Shown: positions 1-7,810 of the stretch, in pieces
Numbering within the stretch: the stretch's first letter is position 1
Layout: the number at the start of each line of letters is the position of its first letter
Made by a program: the position numbers and the translations under genes
NCBI GenBank assembly: GCA_035533475.1
Contig: DATLTS010000031.1
Location: forward strand, 1 to 64,000
Direction of reading: 5' to 3'
DNA length: 64,000 nt
Source: Mycobacteriales bacterium
Lineage (GTDB): Bacteria > Actinomycetota > Actinomycetes > DATLTS01
Notes under the pieces: generated by a model
Told to the model about the DNA's origin: nothing
What the model saw: the letters and a program-made list of their open reading frames with translations, nothing else
The model's database searches: none

Positions 1-146
1 CTTTGTCAGGGCTGCTCCCACCCACCCCGGCACCTCCCGAAGCAGGCTGCCCTCAGCTTCACCGCCCTGCTGCGACAGGGCCAGCGGCGAAGGTCTCTCA
101 CCTCCTACTCAAACAGCAGCGCCTCACGGCGCACGTGGATCGAGGC

Positions 147-938
147 TTAGCGGGTGGGATGCCTGGCGGGGCGAGAGGACAGAACTTCGTCGGGCGCCAG
201 AGCACCGAGCGTTAGGTCACGCGCAACGTCACTGAGCCGGAGATTGTGATTGCGGGCGTAGCTCCGCAGCTTGGTGAACGCCGCATCCATGTCCAGCTGA
301 CCGTGAGCGGCAAGCAATCCCTTGGCCTGCTCGATGACGACGCGGCTGTTCAGCGCGGTCTGGAGCTGCTCACCCAACACGTTCCCGGCGACGATGGCTC
401 GTTGCTGCAAGATACCTATCGTCGTCACGTCGGCCAGCGCTTGCGCCACCGGCAGATCGGCTTCCGGGATGCGTTGGCCTTCCGCATGGAAGAGGTTTAG
501 CGCGCCGATCGTGTGCGAGCGTAGTCTCATCGGCAGGGCATGTACGGTGCGGAATCCCATTGCCAGCGCTTCGGGGACGAACCTGGGCCAGCGCGAAGCC
601 TCAGCATTGAGATCTTCAACCGTGACCGGCATCCCACTCCGGTAGCACTCCAGGCAAGGTCCTTCATCGCTTTGCAGCTGGAAGACCTCGAGCAGGTGTG
701 TCTGCTCGCTCGAGGATGCCATGACGCGCAAGTTTCCGCGTTGGTCACCGAGCAGCAGCCCGGCGGCGGTGGAATTCAGCACATCGACACAGGAGCGGAC
801 CAGCAGGTCGAGGACCTCCAGGACATCGAAATCCGCGACCAACGTGTCGGCCAGGCTCACGAAGGCCTCGGCGAGCTGCCGTTCCCGGGGAATGTCCGCT
901 GCCTCGGTCACTTGACGAGCGTGGGAATCGTCGCTCAT
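147..938 (-). CDS. GAF-ANTAR signal-response protein
   Basis: A 263-residue protein with an N-terminal GAF sensor domain (about residues 25-180) and a C-terminal ANTAR RNA-binding domain (about 195-250, with the typical VIEQAKGLL and LSDVARDL segments). ANTAR proteins bind paired hairpins in nascent mRNA and prevent transcription termination; here the GAF domain presumably controls that activity. The GAF contains a DEGPC segment shared with the GAF domains of the genes at 944-1651 and 5048-6934. It lies 5 bp downstream of the next GAF-ANTAR gene on the same strand, so the two are probably co-transcribed. Start is ATG at 938. Family assignment is firm; the ligand and RNA target are unknown. 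Confidence 0.9.
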   Translation of the reverse strand: MSDDSHARQVTEAADIPRERQLAEAFVSLADTLVADFDVLEVLDLLVRSCVDVLNSTAAGLLLGDQRGNLRVMASSSEQTHLLEVFQLQSDEGPCLECYRSGMPVTVEDLNAEASRWPRFVPEALAMGFRTVHALPMRLRSHTIGALNLFHAEGQRIPEADLPVAQALADVTTIGILQQRAIVAGNVLGEQLQTALNSRVVIEQAKGLLAAHGQLDMDAAFTKLRSYARNHNLRLSDVARDLTLGALAPDEVLSSRPARHPTR

Positions 939-943
939 CGTGC

Positions 944-1651
944 CTATCCGTCCTCGAGATGGAACTGAATCATACCGGCGACGATGTCGCGCGCCAGGTC
1001 GGCCACCGAAATGTCACGGGCGAAGGCATACCCCCGCAGCCGGACAAAGGCCTCATCAATCCCCACCCCCAGCTGGGCCATCACCATCCCGGTGGCCTGG
1101 TGCACCTCCAGTCGGTAGGAGGCTCCGACCGGTCCGCCGTCACCACGGGCCGTCGTGTTTCCGGAGCGGAGGTCCAACAGCGAGACAGCCACCACGTCGG
1201 AGAGCTTCAGTGCGGCGGATAGCTGGGCCGGAGTCAGGGCGGTCGGCTCGACCCGGTAGAGATCGAGAGCGCCGATCCGGATCGCACCTATCTGGATCGG
1301 GAACGCGAACAGCGCCCGTACCCCGGCGACCACCGCGGCGCGACTGAACACCGGCCACCTGGATGCGTTTTCCGAACTCCTGGCGAGATCAGAGATCAAA
1401 ACCGGGCCGCCGCTGTTGAACGCATCGATGCAGGGACCCTCCCCAAGGGTGAACTGCAATTCCTCCACCTGCGACGCAACCTGGTCACTCGCGCAGACCG
1501 TGCCACGGTGTCCCGCCGGCGTCATAACCGAGATGCCCGCGCCGCTCATCCCAAGCGTGCGCACTGCCGCGCGGCAGACGAGTTCTGGCCCCGACAAGGC
1601 CCACGCGTCATCATCGGGCGGTTCTTCCAGGTCACCTAGCGTGGCGCTCAC
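944..1651 (-). CDS. GAF-ANTAR signal-response protein
   Basis: A 235-residue paralogue of the gene just downstream. The GAF domain (about 20-160) contains LGEGPC, and the C-terminal ANTAR helix bundle (about 170-228) begins near HQATGMVMAQL and includes YAFARDISVADLARDI. It would act as a cytoplasmic antiterminator responding to a small ligand or stress. GTG start at 1651, preceded on the minus strand by a G-rich ribosome-binding region. Only 5 bp separate its stop from the next start, which suggests one transcript and possible hetero-oligomers, but that is inference. Overall length is typical for actinobacterial GAF-ANTAR proteins. Confidence 0.9.
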   Translation of the reverse strand: MSATLGDLEEPPDDDAWALSGPELVCRAAVRTLGMSGAGISVMTPAGHRGTVCASDQVASQVEELQFTLGEGPCIDAFNSGGPVLISDLARSSENASRWPVFSRAAVVAGVRALFAFPIQIGAIRIGALDLYRVEPTALTPAQLSAALKLSDVVAVSLLDLRSGNTTARGDGGPVGASYRLEVHQATGMVMAQLGVGIDEAFVRLRGYAFARDISVADLARDIVAGMIQFHLEDG

Positions 1652-2019
1652 CAGACCCCCGTTCGGCCCGGGCCGGATGCCGGGTCGGCCGAGGACGGCA
1701 CCGGATCCGGAGCCGGGCGGAGCTTGGGAGGGTCACCGGGTTCGCCACCGTCCTGACGGTAGTGTCGTGGGCTCCGGCGGCCCCACAGGGTCTGGGTCGG
1801 TGCGACCGACCGCACCTCGAAGCGAACGCTCTCCGCGTGCGGGAAACCCCACCATACCCCGGCCCCGCCCGACCCTGAGTCCGGCCGACCGCTCAAGAGC
1901 AATCCCGGCACCCAACGCGCGAGGATCCCGGTGGCAGTCCGAACCGCCCGTAACCCTCGCCCGGACGCCCGAAGCGTCGATTGCGCCGCAGCCCTCCGTC
2001 CGGAGGCAGTCGGAGAGGT
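1652..2019. other. Intergenic region, no gene seen
   Basis: About 370 bp between the GAF-ANTAR pair and the membrane protein gene, all transcribed leftward. Open frames here are GC-rich shadow frames without family signatures or ribosome-binding sites. It probably holds the promoter and leader of the GAF-ANTAR pair. I looked for but could not establish a paired-hairpin ANTAR target. Confidence 0.5.
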
Positions 2020-2805
2020 CTAACTGGGCGGCGCGAAGGTGGCCGTGGTGGCGAGCGCGAGGGCGGCCACGCCGGCGATCACGGCGCACACCGGGGAGAG
2101 GGCTGCCCGGCGGACCGCCGGCCGCGAGCTGAGCGAATGACGCAACAGGATCAGCATGCCGGCCGCGGCCGCTACGGCCTCGAACGTGCTGGCCAAAATG
2201 TCTAACCCACCGAAGCCTTCGGTGCTGCCCGCTGCTGGGCCGAGCGGAATCGCGACCGTCCTCGTGAGCAGCCAGAGCAACACGATCGTCAGATTGCCAG
2301 CCACACCTACGACGATCAGTGGGCGGGACGCCCGAGTGATTAACAGCCCGGCGTAGCCCAGCTGGACAGTGGCGGCGAGAGCGAAGAAGACGCCGTAGAG
2401 GGTCGCCTCGCGGAAGTGGGCTGGCATGACCACGTAGTGCACTCCCGCAGCCGCGGCACTAGCCACCGCCATCAACGTGAGCAGGATGGCTCCCCACTCG
2501 ACTCCGCCCCCAGTTTCCCCAGGCGTCACGACCGTTGGGGGCCTCTGCCGGTTCGACGGCGACATCTCGCCTTCAGGGCCGTTCGTAGCGCGGGTGTGAA
2601 GGTTTAGCTGCCCGGCGGCGGTCGTTGCCGCCTTTGAGGCTCGCCGATGTCTGCGCTCGACATGCTCGCCGGCCGCGATTCCGATCAGAGCGGTGACGAG
2701 GAACCCGGCTCCTTCGAGCAGATGCCAGAGATGACTAGCGAGCGGGAGGCGCGCGGATGCCGCGATGACGACGACGGCGGTTGCGGAGCCGAACACATCA
2801 GTCAC
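2020..2805 (-). CDS. Multi-pass membrane protein, unknown function
   Basis: A 261-residue protein with about seven hydrophobic segments: two near the N-terminus (residues 5-45), a basic/polar loop with ERRHRR, and a C-terminal group (about 105-255). I recognise no family. The GTG start at 2805 shares its first base with the stop of the GGDEF-EAL gene upstream (TAGTG), so the two are translationally coupled and this protein is probably linked to c-di-GMP signalling or membrane sensing. That link is by position only; no catalytic motif is visible. Confidence 0.7.
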   Translation of the reverse strand: MTDVFGSATAVVVIAASARLPLASHLWHLLEGAGFLVTALIGIAAGEHVERRHRRASKAATTAAGQLNLHTRATNGPEGEMSPSNRQRPPTVVTPGETGGGVEWGAILLTLMAVASAAAAGVHYVVMPAHFREATLYGVFFALAATVQLGYAGLLITRASRPLIVVGVAGNLTIVLLWLLTRTVAIPLGPAAGSTEGFGGLDILASTFEAVAAAAGMLILLRHSLSSRPAVRRAALSPVCAVIAGVAALALATTATFAPPS

Positions 2806-4934
2806 TAACTACTAGTTTGGCGAAGTTCGGCGTGAGCCCGGTCGTGTGTGCCGGGCCGTGGCATGGGCGGCTGAACCGTCGCAGCTGGGAGTGCGTCGAG
2901 GATGTGACCGATCTCGCCACCAGGCATGGGGCGGCCCAGCAGGTAGCCTTGCACCTGGTCGCTGTGCATCGCTTTGAGCACGCTGAGTTGGGTCGTTGTC
3001 TCCGCTCCTTCCGCGGTGACGGACATGCCAAGGGCGTGGGCCAGTTCGATGATCGCTAGCACGATCTGGGCGTTCGGACTGTCGGTGTCCAGGTCGCCGA
3101 CGAACGACCGGTCGATCTTGACCGACGTAACCGGAAGCTGCCTGAGATAGCTCAACGAGGAGTACCCGGTGCCGAAATCGTCGAGGGCGAGGGAGACCCC
3201 CAGGACGCGCAGCGCGTTGAGTGTGGGCATGGTGGCGTCGAAGTCCCGAATCACGGACCCTTCGGTGATCTCCAGGCACAAGGACCACGGATGGAGGCCG
3301 CTCTCTTGCAGCGCCTCAGCCACTGTGTCGACCAGGGTGCGATCTACGAGCTGGCGTGGGGAGAGATTCACCGCGATGGTCAGCGGTGTCCGGTCCGGAG
3401 CCAGGGCGTGCCAGGCGGCGGTCTGTCGGCACGCGGCCCTAATCACCCACGCCCCGAGGGGCATGATCAGGCCGGATTGTTCCGCCGCCGTGATGAATTC
3501 TGCCGGTGGGAGGAGTCCCCGGGTGGGATGGGCCCACCGGAGCAGCGCTTCGGTGCCGACCAGCCGTTGGGTCGGGAGGTCGAAGATCGGCTGGTAATGC
3601 AGCTCGAACTGCTGCTCGTCGAGGGCAATGCGCAGTTCCGCTTCCAGCTCGGTGCGACGAAGGGCCGCGGAGTGCAGCATCGGCTTGTATTCAGCGACTT
3701 GGCCGCCTCCGCTGCGCTTTGCTTCGTACATCGCCAGATCGGCATTGCGCAGCAGGTCCGCGGCGGAGCTGGTATCCGGCTCAGCAAACGCCAGTCCGAT
3801 GCTGGCGAAGGAGGCCAGCGTGATCTCTCCGATTCCTACCGGTTCCTGGAATGCATCCAGGATCCGTCGGGCGGTGTCCGTCGCGGCTTGGCGACAGCTC
3901 ACGCCGGTCAGGACGACCGCGAACTCATCTCCGCCGAGGCGGGCCAGCAGATCCCCCACGCGCAACTGGCTTCGCAGGCGCTGTGACAGGGCTTGGAGCA
4001 GTAGATCTCCGACGTGGTGACCGAACCCATCATTGGCGTCTTTGAAATTGTCGAGGTCGACGAAGAGCACCGCGGTCGTTCCGCGCGCACGCCCATCGAG
4101 GAGCTTGTCGAGTGCGTCCAGCAGACACACCCGGTTCGGTAGCCCGGTCAAGCCGTCGTGTAACGCTTCCTGCTCGGTGAGACGCCAGCTCAGGACATTC
4201 GCGATGCTGGCGGCGAGGACGAACCCGCCGTGGATGGCGGCCCATTTCCACGGGTGGGCGATGTCCGCTGCGTTGTTGTAGACCGCACGGGGGTCCAGCG
4301 CGCCGACCACCCCGTGTTCGACCACGACGTAGGCGAGGGCGAGTAGGAACGGCAGCCATGCCTGGTACAGGGTTAGGAAGGCAAGGATGACAAAGAACTG
4401 GAAATGGGCCTCGATCGACCCACCGGATAGGTGGACCAATACCGATGCTGCGATCACGAGGCCGATCGAAGTGCTGGCGGACCGGATATTGCGGCTGAGC
4501 CGGGGCACCATGGCCACCGACGCCGGTAGAATCAGGACGGCCACCTGCACCGCTGCGCCGAGCGGGCCGTAGCCACGGATCAGTGCGAAGAGGTACAGCG
4601 CTGGAAGGTGGCCCCAGAGGAGCCAGGTCAGGCCGCGGTGGCGTTGCTGCCACACTTCGTCCGACAGCCGGCGACCCTCCGGTAAGAAGTGTGGCCGGTG
4701 CGGCGGCCAGAAGCGCGCGGGAACCGGCATGCCGCCGCGGTCCTCCGACTGCGCGACGGCATGCTCGGCGGGCGAGCTGGTCTGCCGGTTCAATGCATCG
4801 CCTCCCCGGCCGCGCCGGTTCCAAGCCGTCGAGGGCTCTTCCAGCTGGGTCGGTCCCTCGGAGTCCCCGCTGAAGCAACCGGTGGCATAACCGCTCAAAA
4901 TGACTACTTCTGGGCATGTCCGCTCGGCTTCCAC
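2805..4934 (-). CDS. Membrane-bound GGDEF-EAL c-di-GMP enzyme
   Basis: Bifunctional diguanylate cyclase/phosphodiesterase architecture, 709 residues from the longest start. Six or so membrane segments (about 103-250) precede a GGDEF domain with intact LGGDEF at 333-338 and an inhibitory RxxD site (RVGD, 325-328), followed by an EAL domain (EAL at 462-464) with NLSPRQL, LEITEG, DDFGTGYSSL, VKIDRS, AEGAET and QGYLLGRP segments. Both active sites look complete, so it could make and degrade cyclic di-GMP. The first 68 residues are low in family character; an internal ATG at 4730 may be the true start. Coupled to the following membrane-protein gene by a one-base overlap. Confidence 0.92.
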   Translation of the reverse strand: MEAERTCPEVVILSGYATGCFSGDSEGPTQLEEPSTAWNRRGRGGDALNRQTSSPAEHAVAQSEDRGGMPVPARFWPPHRPHFLPEGRRLSDEVWQQRHRGLTWLLWGHLPALYLFALIRGYGPLGAAVQVAVLILPASVAMVPRLSRNIRSASTSIGLVIAASVLVHLSGGSIEAHFQFFVILAFLTLYQAWLPFLLALAYVVVEHGVVGALDPRAVYNNAADIAHPWKWAAIHGGFVLAASIANVLSWRLTEQEALHDGLTGLPNRVCLLDALDKLLDGRARGTTAVLFVDLDNFKDANDGFGHHVGDLLLQALSQRLRSQLRVGDLLARLGGDEFAVVLTGVSCRQAATDTARRILDAFQEPVGIGEITLASFASIGLAFAEPDTSSAADLLRNADLAMYEAKRSGGGQVAEYKPMLHSAALRRTELEAELRIALDEQQFELHYQPIFDLPTQRLVGTEALLRWAHPTRGLLPPAEFITAAEQSGLIMPLGAWVIRAACRQTAAWHALAPDRTPLTIAVNLSPRQLVDRTLVDTVAEALQESGLHPWSLCLEITEGSVIRDFDATMPTLNALRVLGVSLALDDFGTGYSSLSYLRQLPVTSVKIDRSFVGDLDTDSPNAQIVLAIIELAHALGMSVTAEGAETTTQLSVLKAMHSDQVQGYLLGRPMPGGEIGHILDALPAATVQPPMPRPGTHDRAHAELRQTSS

Positions 4935-5047
4935 CGCAGCGGCTTGGCTCGCCGGTGGCGTGAAGACCGCTGCTGCCGCATGCCGGCCGGCACCGCCGTC
5001 GGCGACGTGCCTTCCTGGCCCCCCCGGGCGGCGGGCCGCACTCGGAA

Positions 5048-6934
5048 TCAGGTGTACAGCATGCGGCCCGGTGCGAGGAGTTGCTCGGAATCCGGGTAGA
5101 TCTGCCGTGGCCCATCCGTCTGGTCCGACATCAATGGGGCGAGCCCGGCGGCGGACCTGGGTTGGGAGAAGTGGAAGCCTTGGTAGGCGTCACACCCGAG
5201 CGCCAAGATCGTTTGGTACTGGCTGCTGGTCTCGACACCTGCGGCCACGATGGTCATGTCCAGGCCGTGGGCCAGCCCGACGATCGCCGTGACCATGAGG
5301 CGAGTTGTTGGGTCGCGGTCGAGGTCCGCGGTTATCGACCGATCGATCTTGACGACGTCGAACGGGAACTTTCTGAGATAGCCGAGTGACGAGTATCCGG
5401 CGCCGAAGTCGTCGAGCGCCAGCCGCAGGCCGAGACGTTTGAGTTGGTCGAGCACGACGAGTGCTCGGGCGCTGTCCTGGATGAAGACGCTCTCGGTCAC
5501 CTCGAGCGTCACCAAGCCGGGCTCGGTGCGCGTGTCGGCGAGCAGCGTGCTAATCGCGGCAGCTAGCCCAGGGGCCATGAGTTGGTGGGCGGAGACGTTG
5601 ACCCAGATTCCAAGCTTTTGGGGGTCCCGACCCTGCCAACGGCTCCGGTCCCGGCAGGCGCGGTCCAGTACCCAGCGCCCGATCTCGGCGATGAGGCCGG
5701 ATCGCTCCGCGAGGGGGACAACCGTTTCGGGCGGCAGGATACCGAGAACCGGATGATGCCAGCGGAGGAGGGCTTCGACACCGATGATTCGGCCCGCCGC
5801 CGTCGCCACGATCGGCCGGTACTCCGTGCGCAGCTCTCCGCGGGCCAATGCGCCGTGTAGATCGTGGCGCAGGCTAGCTCTCTCGTTCGCGGCGCGGTCG
5901 TCGCGTAGGTCGATGGTGGCGTGGCAGGCGCCACCCTTGCGCTTGACCTGGTACATCGCCATGTCCGCGTCTTGAAGCACTCGTTCCGGGAAATCGTCAT
6001 CCCGGTCGCTGAAGGCGATGCCGACGCTGGCGCTTACCTGGACCTGGATACCGGACAACACGAAACTCCGGGCCAACGCCCGATCGATCCGGGCGGCGAG
6101 GGGTTCGACCTGCGCTGGCCCGTCGAGGTCCTCGCACAGAATGACGAACTCGTCACCGGCCAGGCGCGCCAGGGTGTCGCCGGGCCTTAGCAGCCCGGTC
6201 AGCCGCTCGGCGACGGCGATGAGCAGCTCATCACCCACATGGTGCCCATAGGCATCATTGATCAACTTGAACTTGTCGAGATCGGCGAACAGGACCGCCA
6301 GCGTCTTTTCGGAACGGCGGCCGCGCAGAATCGCGTGGTCGAGTCTCTGAAGGAGAAGCGCCCGGTTCGGCAATCCGGTCAATGCGTCGTGGAGGGAGCT
6401 TTGCTTAGCGCGTTCGGACGCTTCCCGAAGGTCGTTGCGCGCCCTAGCGTTCAAAAGGTATGCGGTGGCTACATCGGCCAACGTTTGGGCCGCCGCCATT
6501 TCCTCGGCGGTCAACGACCCGGCGCTCGTCCGGTACAGGTCGAGGGCTCCGAGCGGCTGGTCGCCATGGCGGAGTGGAAAGGTGAAGACCGCCACGAGGC
6601 CTTCCTCGAGTGCGCGAGACGCGAACACCGGAAACCGGTCATCCTCGTTCAGATCGGGAACTGCGACTGCCTCCCCCGATCCGTAGGCTGCAAGGCACGG
6701 CCCCTCGCCCAGCTCGGTTTGGAGTCGCTCGAAGCGCAGTGCTGAGTCGTCCGAAGCGGCCACATACCGGGGATCCGCGCCGGGCGAGATCAACGTCACC
6801 CCCGCCGCGCTGATCGGCAGTATCTCGACGATCCGAGCGACCAGGTGATCGAGGATGGCCTGGATTGGGAAGTCCGTCACCAAGGTCCGGGCGAACTCGC
6901 TGAGCACGTCGGAAAGTTGTCGCCTAGCTTCCAT
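5048..6934 (-). CDS. GAF-GGDEF-EAL protein
   Basis: Cytoplasmic c-di-GMP protein with a GAF domain, then GGDEF and EAL domains. I chose ATG at 6934 because GGAGGGGG lies just before it; a start at 6985 would add 17 residues. Numbering from that longer start, the GAF carries LGEGPC near 92-97, as in the two ANTAR proteins. The cyclase motif is AGDEF (276-280), with Ala replacing the first Gly, although RPGD is kept upstream. The EAL domain keeps EAL (404-406), NVSAHQL, LEVTES, DDFGAGYSSL and KIDRS, but the usual AEGVE segment reads AAGVE (about 581). Reduced activity of either domain is possible. Confidence 0.92.
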   Translation of the reverse strand: MEARRQLSDVLSEFARTLVTDFPIQAILDHLVARIVEILPISAAGVTLISPGADPRYVAASDDSALRFERLQTELGEGPCLAAYGSGEAVAVPDLNEDDRFPVFASRALEEGLVAVFTFPLRHGDQPLGALDLYRTSAGSLTAEEMAAAQTLADVATAYLLNARARNDLREASERAKQSSLHDALTGLPNRALLLQRLDHAILRGRRSEKTLAVLFADLDKFKLINDAYGHHVGDELLIAVAERLTGLLRPGDTLARLAGDEFVILCEDLDGPAQVEPLAARIDRALARSFVLSGIQVQVSASVGIAFSDRDDDFPERVLQDADMAMYQVKRKGGACHATIDLRDDRAANERASLRHDLHGALARGELRTEYRPIVATAAGRIIGVEALLRWHHPVLGILPPETVVPLAERSGLIAEIGRWVLDRACRDRSRWQGRDPQKLGIWVNVSAHQLMAPGLAAAISTLLADTRTEPGLVTLEVTESVFIQDSARALVVLDQLKRLGLRLALDDFGAGYSSLGYLRKFPFDVVKIDRSITADLDRDPTTRLMVTAIVGLAHGLDMTIVAAGVETSSQYQTILALGCDAYQGFHFSQPRSAAGLAPLMSDQTDGPRQIYPDSEQLLAPGRMLYT

Positions 6935-7012
6935 CGGCCCCCTCCGGCACGCGAGACGCGCGCCGCTGGGACCAGGCGACGACAATCGACAGTTACGACG
7001 AAAAGTGTACTC

Positions 7013-7810
7013 CTACGTGTCGAGTTGTGCCCGAGTGACGCTTTCCGCACGAGGCGCCCCGGGCCGGTCCCGTCCGACCTGCGGCCCGCGGGTGTCGGCG
7101 GCCACCTCGCCGCTGCGTAGACGTACCCGCCGCCGCGCCCGGCAGGCGACCTCCTCGTCGTGGGTGACGAGGACGACGGTGACCCCCTGGTCCTCGGACA
7201 GGCGGACCAGAAGATCGACGATTTCCCCTGCGGTCGCCGAGTCCAGATTGCCGGTTGGTTCGTCGGCGAGCACGACCCGGGGCCGGTTCGCTAGGGCGCG
7301 TGCGATCGCGACGCGTTGTTGTTCCCCGCCGGAGAGCCGGGACGGCAGGTGGCCGCGACGGTCGGCAAGTCCGACCTGATCGAGCAACTCACTGACGCGG
7401 GCCGCCCGCTCCTCCCGGGAACCCCCACGCGGCAACATCGGCACCTCGACGTTCTCCGCGGCGGTGAGCGTCGGGATCAGGTTGAACTGCTGGAAGACGA
7501 AACCGATCGCCTCGCTGCGCAGCCGGGTGAGGGTCCGGTCGCCGGCGTCAGCGAGCTCGTGTCCGTCGAATCCGACCCTTCCCGATGTCGGGGTGTCCAG
7601 CGCACCCAAAAGCTGCAGCAGCGTGCTCTTACCTGAGCCGCTCGGCCCTTCGACCGCGAGGAGCTCGCCCCGGTCGATCGTCAGGTCCACCTTGCGAAGC
7701 GCGTGCACGGTGGCCCCACCTCGGTCGTATCGACGTTCGACCCCCTCCAGCACGTAGAGCGGACCGTCGGTCACCGTTGGCTCCCCATCGCGGGATCGAT
7801 CGCTACTCAT
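7013..7810 (-). CDS. ABC transporter ATP-binding protein, MacB/LolD class
   Basis: A 265-residue ATPase for the adjacent permease. Walker A is GPSGSGKST, the Q-loop is in FVFQQFNL, the signature is LSGGEQQR, Walker B is VVLADEPTG followed by the D-loop region, and the switch histidine is in LVTHD. The ATG at 7810 overlaps the permease stop in ATGA, which fixes the start and shows translational coupling. The FQQFNLIP and AENVEVPM segments are typical of the MacB/LolD/FtsE branch that works with MacB-like permeases rather than importers. The C-terminal 30 residues are basic and extend beyond the conserved domain. Substrate unknown. Confidence 0.93.
   Translation of the reverse strand: MSSDRSRDGEPTVTDGPLYVLEGVERRYDRGGATVHALRKVDLTIDRGELLAVEGPSGSGKSTLLQLLGALDTPTSGRVGFDGHELADAGDRTLTRLRSEAIGFVFQQFNLIPTLTAAENVEVPMLPRGGSREERAARVSELLDQVGLADRRGHLPSRLSGGEQQRVAIARALANRPRVVLADEPTGNLDSATAGEIVDLLVRLSEDQGVTVVLVTHDEEVACRARRRVRLRSGEVAADTRGPQVGRDRPGAPRAESVTRAQLDT

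Noticed and set aside
1-146. Possible gene at the left edge
   Set aside because: The rightward frame 3-215 overlaps the end of the GAF-ANTAR gene on the other strand and has no ribosome-binding site or recognisable motif.
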